The translations under genes were made by a program, and so were the position numbers. The notes under the pieces are model-generated. The model was not told the origin of the DNA. It did not search any database and worked only from the letters and a program-made list of their open reading frames with translations. 32,103 nucleotides of DNA from Methyloradius sp035460505 (GTDB lineage: Bacteria > Pseudomonadota > Gammaproteobacteria > Burkholderiales > Methylophilaceae), in contig DATHWP010000016.1 in the NCBI GenBank assembly GCA_035460505.1, positions 1 through 32,103 of the forward strand, read 5' to 3'. Below, in pieces: positions 8,481 to 15,410 of this stretch; the first letter of the stretch is position 1, and every line of letters begins with the position of its first letter.

Positions 8481-8510
8481 GAATCAATCTTTATGTGTAG
8501 TAAACAAACA

Positions 8511-9116
8511 TCAGCGAATGACAATGTCATCCGAATAAAAATCAGCCAACGGTGCATTAACAGTATGCACTTTAGGCGGCATATCTCCTGCGACCAAAGC
8601 ACTCAGCCATTGGGTATATCTCTTTACGCTCGCTTGCAGGTCATTGTCGTCCATATTATTTGCATCTTGCGTGAGCAGTGGTTGTAGATAATCCATGGCG
8701 CACAACGCCGCCGTTTGCTCAAATGGTCGCAGTAGCTCCGCAATCGAAAATTGGTTATAAGCCATACGCTGATAAACGCCAGCTGCACCACCGCTTGAAA
8801 TGGCATGCACCCAAGACTTACCTTGTAGCGCAGTGCCATCAGGACCATACGCCCAGTTATAAGTGAGTACGGAATCAATCCAGTTTTTCATCAAAGCGGG
8901 GCACGAGTACCAGTAAAGCGGGTGCTGGAATACAACGACATCATGTGACTCGATCAACGCCTGCTCGGCAGGGATATCGATCATTTGCTCAGGATAATGC
9001 TCGTATAAATCATGAAACGTAATGTCTTCTTTTGGGATAGCACTCACCAGCGCGCGATTGATGCGTGACGACTCAAAACTGGGATGGGCAAAAATCACTA
9101 ACACTTTATTAGGCAT
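8511..9116 (-). CDS. KefG/KefF-type flavodoxin-fold NAD(P)H oxidoreductase
   Basis: 201 residues of the flavodoxin-like/NQO1 family. The N-terminus KVLVIFAHPSFESSRINRAL is the FMN phosphate-binding region. HDLYEHYPEQMIDIPAEQ and VVFQHPLYWYSCPALMKNW strongly resemble E. coli KefG and KefF, the soluble quinone reductases required for full Kef antiporter activity. The gene directly precedes the Kef antiporter, which supports the ancillary-subunit role. ATG at 9116 has AGAGAG six bases upstream. The FMN and quinone roles are taken from the family. Confidence 0.87.
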   Translation of the reverse strand: MPNKVLVIFAHPSFESSRINRALVSAIPKEDITFHDLYEHYPEQMIDIPAEQALIESHDVVVFQHPLYWYSCPALMKNWIDSVLTYNWAYGPDGTALQGKSWVHAISSGGAAGVYQRMAYNQFSIAELLRPFEQTAALCAMDYLQPLLTQDANNMDDNDLQASVKRYTQWLSALVAGDMPPKVHTVNAPLADFYSDDIVIR

Positions 9117-9159
9117 GCTGAACTCTCTTAGCTATCGGCTTCATTATCTGGGTACATTT

Positions 9160-10389
9160 TTATCCAAGAGCCTTATTGGCTGGTTTGTGCACCATCAAAT
9201 AATAACTCAACCAGGCACCCGTGCCACACACTGCCAACACCAGCGACAATGGCAACGCTGTTTCATCATGCAATACACCAATCGCAATACCTGCCAGCGT
9301 ACCCAAACCAAATTGCAGCGCGCCCATCAATGCTGATGCCGTGCCCGCATGCTCACCATGTGCCGCCAGCGCTGAGGCACTAGCATTCGGACTAACGTAA
9401 CCGATACTCGCCACATAAAGAAACAAACCTGCAAGCACCAATGCAAAAGGCGGCAAACCGTGATGCCGATAAAAAATCTCTAGCGCAAACAAACCAATGC
9501 CCGCCAGCGCACTGACCCACAAGGCATTACGCAACAAAAGCGCTGGCGCATATTTCTTAAGTTGCCAGGCATTTAGCTGGCTAGCTCCTATCAAACCAAT
9601 GGCATTAAAACCAAATACCCAACCAAAATGCGCAGGTGAAACCCCATACAGTGTTGTCACCACAAATGGCGAACCCGCCACATAGGCAAACATACCCGCT
9701 ATCGCCAAGCCGCCAGCAAGGGTATAGCCAACAAAGCTTCTGCTCTCAAACAGATTAAGGTAATTTCTTGCCACTACCTTGAATTGCAATGGCGGCTCAT
9801 ACTGAATGTCGTGGCTCTCATTCAGCTGAAAATGAATAGCCAGTAAACACAAAGCGCCAAAAATAGTCAGCGCGATAAAAATGGCGCGCCAACCAAACAT
9901 GTTCAGTACAAAGCCGCCAAACAAAGGCGCAAGAATAGGCGCTAGACCCATCACCAGCATCAACATGGAGAAAATACGCGCCGCGTCAGCTGGGGCTGCA
10001 CGGTCACGCACAATCGCCCGCGGAATCACCATACCAGCACACGCGCCAAGCGCCTGAACCAAACGCCAGATGGTCAGCGCCATCACACTATCCGCCATAT
10101 AACAGCCAATTGAGCCAATCAGATACAACACAAACCCCACATACAAAGGCGGCTTGCGACCAAAGCGATCACTCAATGGCCCATAAATCAGCTGTCCGAA
10201 TGTCAGGCCAATGAAAAAACTCACCAGCGTGAGTTCAACTGCACCACCTTTTGCCTGTAAACCCTGCTGAATCGCAGAAAAGCTCGGCAAATACATATCG
10301 ATGGATAATGGCCCGCTTGCAGTAAGCGCGCCGAGTAAAACTACCCAGCCAGGAAAACCGCTGGCTGGCTTAGGTGAAGCTGAAGTCAT
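9160..10389 (-). CDS. Bcr/CflA-type MFS multidrug exporter
   Basis: 409 residues with about twelve membrane helices. The opening GPLSIDMYLPSFSAI is the Bcr/CflA signature, and GPLSDRFGRKPP (70-81) is MFS motif A in the loop between helices 2 and 3. Members export bicyclomycin, chloramphenicol, sulfonamides or cysteine by proton antiport; the substrate here is unknown. It ends 43 nt before the KefG-like gene on the same strand and could be co-transcribed with it. Only a weak purine stretch precedes the ATG. Confidence 0.9.
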   Translation of the reverse strand: MTSASPKPASGFPGWVVLLGALTASGPLSIDMYLPSFSAIQQGLQAKGGAVELTLVSFFIGLTFGQLIYGPLSDRFGRKPPLYVGFVLYLIGSIGCYMADSVMALTIWRLVQALGACAGMVIPRAIVRDRAAPADAARIFSMLMLVMGLAPILAPLFGGFVLNMFGWRAIFIALTIFGALCLLAIHFQLNESHDIQYEPPLQFKVVARNYLNLFESRSFVGYTLAGGLAIAGMFAYVAGSPFVVTTLYGVSPAHFGWVFGFNAIGLIGASQLNAWQLKKYAPALLLRNALWVSALAGIGLFALEIFYRHHGLPPFALVLAGLFLYVASIGYVSPNASASALAAHGEHAGTASALMGALQFGLGTLAGIAIGVLHDETALPLSLVLAVCGTGAWLSYYLMVHKPANKALG

Positions 10390-10479
10390 GAAACTTGGTC
10401 TTTCTGAAGATAATATTGGGATTGTCTGATGATTGATCTATAACAAATTTAGACAGCGACTTCTATCGACTAAAAACAG

Positions 10480-11154
10480 TCACTTATTAGTCACCGCAGA
10501 GTTGTTGGCATCGATTTTTAATTTCTCAATGTAGGCATGGTCATAGTCACAGGGCATAGGCATGTCCGCTGCGTTATAGGCTATATCCACTTCATCATTG
10601 AATGCCAGATAGTTAACAATACGTTTGCGTGTATTGGCAGTCATGTTGCCGAGCTGCTGGGCAGTTTGCAGCAGGGTCTTATCGTTGGACACTGCGCCTT
10701 GATTTTTATCACCCATCAGCGCTTTGGCTTTGTTCTTGTCGGATTCAACTTGAATTAAACAAGCGGTGGCCTTGTAGCTATTAATGGTGGCATCATGTAC
10801 TGCAGTTTCGTCTTTCAAATCGAGTTTAACGATTTCCTGAATGGACTTTGCCATCTGCGTAATGCTGACACGCTCGCGTTCAGTGTATTTCTTTTGATCT
10901 ATAAATTTCTGAATATCATCACGTATACCATTCTGGTCAGCATCAACCCCACCCAGCGTATCAGTGCGATCAAGAAACGTATAAGCCTTACTCTGCTCTT
11001 CCAGATCAGTCAGCATTTGCTCGTAAGGAGAAACAGGTTCCTGGTAAGAAATATTTGCGCTTAATTTATGTTCGTCATCTTTGCTACATCCGTAAAGTAA
11101 TAATGAAGCCACGAATACAAATCGGAAAAGTCTAACCGCAGGTCCAATCTTCAT
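10480..11154 (-). CDS. Lipoprotein of unknown function with Ca-binding-like loop
   Basis: 224 residues from the ATG at 11154, chosen over upstream codons because AAGGA lies about 7 nt before it and because it gives a proper lipoprotein signal: basic MKIGPAVRLFR, hydrophobic core, then lipobox LLYGC with the lipidated Cys at residue 23. The +2/+3 residues are Ser-Lys, so outer-membrane sorting is possible. Residues 71-80 read DADQNGIRDD, matching the DxDxNGxxDD calcium loops of dockerin and thrombospondin-3 repeats. A second Cys pair lies further on (ACL and PCD). I do not recognise the family. It lies 52 nt downstream of yjbQ on the same strand. Confidence 0.78.
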   Translation of the reverse strand: MKIGPAVRLFRFVFVASLLLYGCSKDDEHKLSANISYQEPVSPYEQMLTDLEEQSKAYTFLDRTDTLGGVDADQNGIRDDIQKFIDQKKYTERERVSITQMAKSIQEIVKLDLKDETAVHDATINSYKATACLIQVESDKNKAKALMGDKNQGAVSNDKTLLQTAQQLGNMTANTRKRIVNYLAFNDEVDIAYNAADMPMPCDYDHAYIEKLKIDANNSAVTNK

Positions 11155-11206
11155 CAGTTTCCTTAAAGTAAATGAATCGTCGGCTGACATCTTTCCATGG
11201 AAGCAA

Positions 11207-11626
11207 TTACTCACCAATGATCTTCACTAAGACCCGTTTCTTGCGCCTGCCATCAAACTCACCATAAAAAATCTGTTCCCACGGGCCAAAATCCAGCTGG
11301 CCTTCAGTGATTGCCACAACCACTTCACGCCCCATGACTTGGCGCTTCATGTGGGCATCGGCATTATCTTCGCCTGTGTCGTTGTGGCGATAGTTACGTA
11401 TTGGTTCATGCGGTGCCAAGCGCTCCAGCCATTCTTTATAGTCATGGTGCAGGCCGGATTCATCGTCATTGATGAATACACTAGCGGTGATGTGCATGGC
11501 ATTTACCAAAGCAAAGCCTTCTTGCACGCCGCTTTCGCGCAGGCATTCACGTATTTGTGAGGTGATGTTGATGAAAGCAACGCGGGTGGGTGGGTTAAAC
11601 CAGAGTTCTTTGCGATAGCTTTTCAT
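11207..11626 (-). CDS. yjbQ: YjbQ family protein (UPF0047)
   Basis: 139 residues, full length. The family signature is clear: HITASVFINDDESGLHHDYKEWL, then YRHNDTGEDNADAHMKRQVMG, then GPWEQIFYGEFDGRRKKRVLVKIIGE at the end (quoted in parts). YjbQ proteins are small beta-barrel trimers; E. coli YjbQ has weak thiamine-phosphate synthase activity in vivo and the physiological role is unsettled. The ATG at 11626 has GGAG eight bases upstream. A perfect TATAAT lies at 11692-11687 on this strand, about 60 nt before the ATG, but without a recognisable -35. Confidence 0.9.
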   Translation of the reverse strand: MKSYRKELWFNPPTRVAFINITSQIRECLRESGVQEGFALVNAMHITASVFINDDESGLHHDYKEWLERLAPHEPIRNYRHNDTGEDNADAHMKRQVMGREVVVAITEGQLDFGPWEQIFYGEFDGRRKKRVLVKIIGE

Positions 11627-11731
11627 GGTGTGTTCTCCGATGAGTTTGATATATGACTGTAGCTATATTACGAATAATGATGGCTGATTATAACTTGCGA
11701 TAATGGCTTGATGATGAACTGAAGGCACTTT

Positions 11732-11759
11732 TAAATAGCCACGTTGCTGGTAAATAGCC
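11732..11759. repeat. 9-bp direct repeat upstream of yjbQ
   Basis: TAAATAGCC occurs at 11732-11740 and again at 11751-11759, a period of 19 bp (about two helical turns), in the 158-bp gap between the diguanylate cyclase stop and yjbQ. The spacing would put both copies on nearly the same DNA face, as in direct-repeat operators. No protein is known to bind it, and chance cannot be excluded. Confidence 0.4.
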
Positions 11760-11784
11760 GAACAATTCAGCCCTTGATACAGCA

Positions 11785-12969
11785 TTAATATTCGACGAGG
11801 TTACCTTCAGGCACTACAGCAAACTCTGCCCTGTTTTTTCCTGCGCGTTTGGCTTCATACATCGCAAGGTCTGCCATCCTGATTAAAGAGTCTGCATCGT
11901 CGGCATCTGCTGGATAACAGGCTATGCCTATGCTGACGCCTATTTGACTCTTATGGCCCTGCACTTCAAACTCTTTGTTGATATAGCGAATCACTCGGTT
12001 GGATAAGCCCGTCAACTCACTGCGATTGCGGTAGCGATGAATAATGGCAGCAAATTCATCACCACCCAGTCGCGCGACAAAGTCTGATTGCCGCAGCGCA
12101 TCCAGAAAGCGGTTGGCAGCAAACACCAAGGCTTCGTCACCAGCATCATGGCCGTATTGATCGTTAATACTCTTGAATCCGTCCAGATCCATATAGAAGA
12201 TCGCAAAAGATTCTTTATTTCGGCGGGCGAGTGAAATAAGACGATTGAGGTAAGTCTCAAACTGCCGCCTGTTAGGCAAATCGGTGAGCACGTCATAGTG
12301 GGCATCGTGGCTCATTGCCTCGGCCATGCTCTTGGATTTAACCGTGATTTCAAATAGATTGATAGTTTTTCTGTAGCCAATCACCAGCACCACCACAATC
12401 AATACCACCAGCAGTATAGAGCCGAGGATGGTGGCTTTTAAGCTGTGGCTGATCTCTTGATCAATCGCTGTTTTTTTATTCAGCAATAAAATATCGGCAT
12501 TTTTTAAATGCACGTTAATTTGCCCCATGATGCTTGTATCTTTGCGCAGGGAGCTCAAATGTGGCGAGTAAGAGCCATCAGTTTGCTGTATCTGGCTGAC
12601 GAACTTCATCTGCTCGTAACTTGCCCCAGTCAAGGCTTTTACCTGAGTGAGTTCGGTTTGCAACTCAGGGAAGTCTTTTAGATGGGTAAGTAGCTGGTCG
12701 TAGGTTTGAGCAAAATCTTGGATACTTTGATCATAAGAGCTAGCAAATACCAAACTGTAAGTGAGCAAGTAACCACGGCGACTAGTTTCTGCTTCTACTA
12801 ACGACTTCTGCAGGGCAATGATCTGATAACGCGCATTTTCAACTTTGTCACCAACCCGACCAAGCTCAATCAGCCGATAAGCCGAAAAGAACAAGGTGGC
12901 CATGGCGGCAGACAGTATCAGCGCCACCACTAAAAGTGGGATCAAAATCTGTTTTTTGTAATTAAACAT
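11785..12969 (-). CDS. Membrane diguanylate cyclase (CHASE3-like sensor, GGDEF)
   Basis: 394 residues. Membrane helix at about 7-30, then a periplasmic helical region (about 38-180) with LVEAETSRRGYLLTYS (58-72), typical of CHASE3 sensors, a second membrane helix at 180-203, and a C-terminal GGDEF domain starting at DVLTDLPNRRQFE (226-238). The active-site loop is the canonical GGDEF (302-306), and an RQSD inhibitory I-site (293-296) lies five residues before it. The enzyme should therefore make c-di-GMP from two GTP and be product-inhibited. The ligand of the sensor region is unknown. No EAL domain is present. A perfect inverted repeat lies about 60 nt upstream of the ATG. Confidence 0.93.
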   Translation of the reverse strand: MFNYKKQILIPLLVVALILSAAMATLFFSAYRLIELGRVGDKVENARYQIIALQKSLVEAETSRRGYLLTYSLVFASSYDQSIQDFAQTYDQLLTHLKDFPELQTELTQVKALTGASYEQMKFVSQIQQTDGSYSPHLSSLRKDTSIMGQINVHLKNADILLLNKKTAIDQEISHSLKATILGSILLVVLIVVVLVIGYRKTINLFEITVKSKSMAEAMSHDAHYDVLTDLPNRRQFETYLNRLISLARRNKESFAIFYMDLDGFKSINDQYGHDAGDEALVFAANRFLDALRQSDFVARLGGDEFAAIIHRYRNRSELTGLSNRVIRYINKEFEVQGHKSQIGVSIGIACYPADADDADSLIRMADLAMYEAKRAGKNRAEFAVVPEGNLVEY

Positions 12970-13028
12970 AAGCCATCATATTTAGCGCTCCAGTTAACCT
13001 GGTCATCACGATGCTCTTTTACTAGCTC

Positions 13029-13055
13029 ATGCTTACATTAGCATGATGTAAGCAT
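13029..13055. repeat. Perfect 10-bp inverted repeat upstream of the diguanylate cyclase
   Basis: ATGCTTACAT (13029-13038) and ATGTAAGCAT (13046-13055) are perfect inverted copies around a 7-bp centre, 60-86 bp before the start codon of the GGDEF gene. Neither strand has a T-run after it, so a terminator is unlikely. Arm length and position suit a dimeric repressor or activator site. The binding protein is unknown. Confidence 0.6.
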
Positions 13056-13168
13056 TTAGACATTAGAGACTTAATATTGCAAGCGTCGCCCGCACATAGC
13101 CAAGTCAGCCTGATTCTAAAAATGATGTGCTATATGTTAGAAAGCGCACATATGCAGCAATTGCATCG

Positions 13169-13177
13169 TGCTATAAG
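13169..13177 (+). promoter_or_regulatory. Candidate extended -10 promoter of a small RNA
   Basis: TGCTATAAG on the plus strand matches the extended -10 pattern TGn-TATAAT with one mismatch. There is no good -35. An interrupted inverted repeat (13146-13171; GCAC/GTGC and ATGCA/TGCAT arms) abuts it and might be a control site. Transcription would start near 13184-13186. Confidence 0.4.
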
Positions 13178-13184
13178 TCTGTTT

Positions 13185-13271
13185 GAAGTGCTGTTTTTGA
13201 CAGCGCCTGATTAGATCGCTCCTCCCCGCGTGATTTGATATTACCTCGCCAATTGAATTGGCGATTTTTTT
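13185..13271 (+). ncRNA. Candidate small regulatory RNA (about 87 nt)
   Basis: This plus-strand segment has three parts expected of a bacterial sRNA. First is a 5' hairpin, GTGCTGT (13188-13194) paired with ACAGCGC (13200-13206). Next is an unpaired pyrimidine stretch CTCCTCCCC (13219-13227), which is complementary to Shine-Dalgarno sequences. Last is a Rho-independent terminator. No plus-strand gene lies within 6.6 kb upstream that could own the terminator. The 5' end is inferred from the extended -10 box. A 30-codon reading frame (13122-13214) overlaps but has no ribosome binding site. I cannot match it to a known RNA family. Confidence 0.5.
13246..13271 (+). terminator. Intrinsic terminator (plus strand)
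   Basis: TCGCCAAT (13246-13253), a 3-nt loop TGA, and ATTGGCGA (13257-13264) form a perfect 8-bp stem followed by seven T residues (13265-13271). On the minus strand the hairpin is preceded by A residues and lacks a trailing U-run, so it works only in plus orientation. It ends the candidate sRNA, about 45 bp from the 3' end of the oppositely oriented tRNA gene. Confidence 0.85.
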
Positions 13272-13316
13272 GTATACGAAACTTATGGGAGTAACTAAGG
13301 GCAGTGATAAAACGGG

Positions 13317-13392
13317 TGGTGCCGCTTGCCGGAATCGAACTGGCGACCTCTTCATTACGAATGAATTGCTCTACCAACTGAGCTAAAGCGGC
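13317..13392 (-). tRNA. tRNA-Thr (anticodon CGU), CCA encoded
   Basis: 76 nt. On the minus strand GCCGCTT pairs with AAGCGGC to form the acceptor stem, followed by a discriminator A and genomically encoded CCA. The D-arm GCTC-AGTTGGTA-GAGC and anticodon loop TTCGTAA are clear, giving CGT (reads ACG, Thr). The T-loop is TTCGATT. Two imperfections are visible: an A-G pair closing the anticodon stem (27-43) and an A-C mismatch in the T-stem (GCCAG against CCGGC). Both look tolerable, and E. coli tRNA-Thr(CGU) also has a mismatch at 27-43. Confidence 0.95.
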
Positions 13393-13424
13393 ACTTTAAA
13401 GTTGCTCTGAAAGAGCGAGGCTGG

Positions 13425-13453
13425 ATTATAAAGTTTTGCAGGGCTGACAGCAA
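13425..13453 (-). promoter_or_regulatory. Sigma-70 promoter of tRNA-Thr
   Basis: On the minus strand, -35 TTGCTG (13453-13448) and a perfect -10 TATAAT (13430-13425) are spaced by 17 nt. A GC-rich stretch follows the -10, as in stringently controlled stable-RNA promoters. The mature tRNA would begin about 25 nt after the predicted start, leaving a short 5' leader for RNase P. Confidence 0.7.
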
Positions 13454-13485
13454 ACGCAATTCAATACTGTCTGTGCTGCTGCAGC

Positions 13486-14634
13486 CTATTGTTTAGGCTG
13501 GCCAATCACCCCCAACACAAACCGCACAAACCCATACACCACCCATGAAACCAGCCGCTTGAGTACAAAACCACGGCTCCAGTCATCCCACAGGATAGGT
13601 TTAGCACCTTCGGCTAGGACAATTTCCAAATCCTGCTTTAGGGTTTGTGCGAAGCCTTTATCAATCACAACTACATTGGCTTCACGCGCCAGCAGCAAGC
13701 TGAATGGGTCAATATTGGATGAGCCAACGGTTACCCAGTCATCATCAATCACGGCCACCTTGCTGTGCATAAAGCTTTTGTGATACTCATAAATCTCAAT
13801 GCCCGCTCGCAGAAAAATACTGTAAAACGCATGGGTAGCAATCATCAGGAAATACTCCATACGCCCCTGCAAAAGCAACCTGACACGTACGCCCCTTTTA
13901 GCTGCGCGCATCAAGGCCTTGCGAAATTGGCGACCTGGCATGAAATAGGCATTGGCGATGAATATCTCGGTCTTTGCATTTTCAATCGCCGCCAGATAGG
14001 CATTTTCAATATCACGCCTGTGCCGCAGGTTATCGCGGACGACAAAAGCGGCGAGTTTGTCGCCTGTTGCTGGCTGATCCGATTGATGGATGTTGATGGT
14101 GGCTGGCTTTAACTGTGACCACGCTGTACGCGCCCAAAGTGTATGTACATGTTGCATGATGGGCACCAAAAGCGGCCCTTCTATCCGTACCGCATAATCA
14201 ATGCGGGGCGAGGTTTTATCTTTGGGTACATCAAAATCATCAATGATATTAATGCCACCTACAAAAGCAACATGGCCATCAAACACCGACACCTTGCGAT
14301 GCAGCCTGCGCAAGCGATTACGCTTGAGTGTCCAGGGTGAAATCTTGGGGCGGAAGAACAGCACGTTTACACCAGCGGCCTCTAACTCATCTAACAATGA
14401 AGCTGGAAAATCCTTGCTGCCAAAACCATCCAGCAACAAATTGACTGTGACTTTTCTTGCGGCGGCGCGTATCAAGGCAGCAGCAATTTTTTTGCCTGTA
14501 TCGTCATGCTCAAAGATATAGGTTTGCAAATGGATTTCGTGCTCGGCGCGGTCAATCTCTGCCTCAAGTGCAGGAAAGTATTCCTCACCATTTCTGAGCA
14601 AAGTAATCTGATTATTGGGAAGAAATTGTGACAT
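13486..14634 (-). CDS. clsB: ClsB-type cardiolipin synthase / phospholipase D protein
   Basis: 382 residues with two phospholipase D HxKx4D motifs: H112-K114-D119 (HRKVSVFDGHVAFVGGINI) and H290-K292-D297 (HSKVAVIDDDWVTVGSSNID). This is the arrangement of cardiolipin synthases, which transfer a phosphatidyl group between phospholipids at the inner membrane. Like E. coli ClsB it lacks the two N-terminal membrane helices of ClsA; a C-terminal hydrophobic segment near 365-378 may anchor it. The ATG lies 2 nt after the stop of the EEP-family gene, with which it is commonly paired, as in E. coli ybhP-clsB. A 7-bp hairpin at 13482-13500 spans its stop but lacks a U-run. Confidence 0.92.
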   Translation of the reverse strand: MSQFLPNNQITLLRNGEEYFPALEAEIDRAEHEIHLQTYIFEHDDTGKKIAAALIRAAARKVTVNLLLDGFGSKDFPASLLDELEAAGVNVLFFRPKISPWTLKRNRLRRLHRKVSVFDGHVAFVGGINIIDDFDVPKDKTSPRIDYAVRIEGPLLVPIMQHVHTLWARTAWSQLKPATINIHQSDQPATGDKLAAFVVRDNLRHRRDIENAYLAAIENAKTEIFIANAYFMPGRQFRKALMRAAKRGVRVRLLLQGRMEYFLMIATHAFYSIFLRAGIEIYEYHKSFMHSKVAVIDDDWVTVGSSNIDPFSLLLAREANVVVIDKGFAQTLKQDLEIVLAEGAKPILWDDWSRGFVLKRLVSWVVYGFVRFVLGVIGQPKQ

Positions 14635-14636
14635 GC

Positions 14637-15395
14637 TTAAGCTGCCTGATGTGCCAGTGTTGCCGTCAGCACTGCGTGGTCAGACACTTTTAGCCAGGTT
14701 GGGCCTGTGTGTACTTCAACGTGGCGAATGCTGAATCCACGGGTGTAAATACGGTCTAGCCGCAATATTGGCAACCATGAGGGAAAGCTCTGCGCAGGTT
14801 TGCCGTGGCTATGCTCAAACACCTCGCGTAAGTGCAAGCTCTCGGCAAAATTACGGCCTGCGTTCAGGCTCCAATCGTTAAAATCGCCCGCGATGATCAG
14901 TGGCGAATCTGCAGGCACATGGTCTTCAATAAATCGTTTTACTTCCTGCAGTTGCTGCCTACGCCAACGGGCAAACAGGCCAAGATGCACGCAAATGCAA
15001 TGCAAGGTTTGATCCCATCCAGGAATACTGATCTCGCAATGCAGCATGCCGCGCTGCTCTACGCTATGCGCAGAAATATCGCGATTTTCTGTATTGATAA
15101 TGGGGAATTTTGAAAGCACGGCATTGCCGTGATGCCCCGCAGGGTAAACCGAATTCTTGCCATAGGAATAGTTAGGCCATACTGCATCAGCCAGAAACTC
15201 TAATTGGCCGTTCAGTGGAAAAGGGCTGAAACGCTTGCTGTGCTTGGCATGCTCATCCTGCACCTCTTGCAGAAAGACAATGTCAGCATGTAGCTTGCGG
15301 AGTAGCTCACGCTGCTCATGCAATGAAAAGCGCGCATTGAATGTGCTCAAACCTTTGTGAACATTAAAGGTGGCAATGCGCAGGATATTACTCAA
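14637..15395 (-). CDS. Endonuclease/exonuclease/phosphatase family protein (YbhP-like)
   Basis: 252 residues of the metal-dependent EEP superfamily. Catalytic motifs are in order: ATFNVHKG (N11), FLQEVQ (E44), GDFNDW (170-175) and SDHAVL (D239, H240). The substrate is unknown; relatives cleave DNA, phospholipid headgroups or phosphoinositides, and position before clsB makes a lipid-related role attractive. The start is TTG at 15395 with AGG six bases upstream. No ATG or GTG lies between the in-frame nadA stop and the catalytic ATFNVHKG motif. Its frame is the same as nadA, whose TAA stop lies only six codons upstream. Confidence 0.87.
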   Translation of the reverse strand: MSNILRIATFNVHKGLSTFNARFSLHEQRELLRKLHADIVFLQEVQDEHAKHSKRFSPFPLNGQLEFLADAVWPNYSYGKNSVYPAGHHGNAVLSKFPIINTENRDISAHSVEQRGMLHCEISIPGWDQTLHCICVHLGLFARWRRQQLQEVKRFIEDHVPADSPLIIAGDFNDWSLNAGRNFAESLHLREVFEHSHGKPAQSFPSWLPILRLDRIYTRGFSIRHVEVHTGPTWLKVSDHAVLTATLAHQAA

Positions 15396-15410
15396 ACAGC
15401 ACCTGCTGCT

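Noticed and set aside
11755..11771. Hairpin after the diguanylate cyclase stop
   Set aside because: The stem depends on G-U pairs and the following T-run is only three bases.
13122..13214. 30-codon plus-strand frame beginning MMCYMLESAH
   Set aside because: No Shine-Dalgarno before the ATG, and its start lies upstream of the predicted promoter of the sRNA candidate. Kept only as a note in the sRNA entry.
13137..13377. Two overlapping minus-strand reading frames of about 70 codons
   Set aside because: Both run through the tRNA-Thr gene and the sRNA terminator, have no ribosome site and show no protein-like composition.
13482..13500. Perfect 7-bp hairpin CAGCCTA/TAGGCTG over the clsB stop
   Set aside because: No T-run follows on either strand, so it cannot be called an intrinsic terminator.
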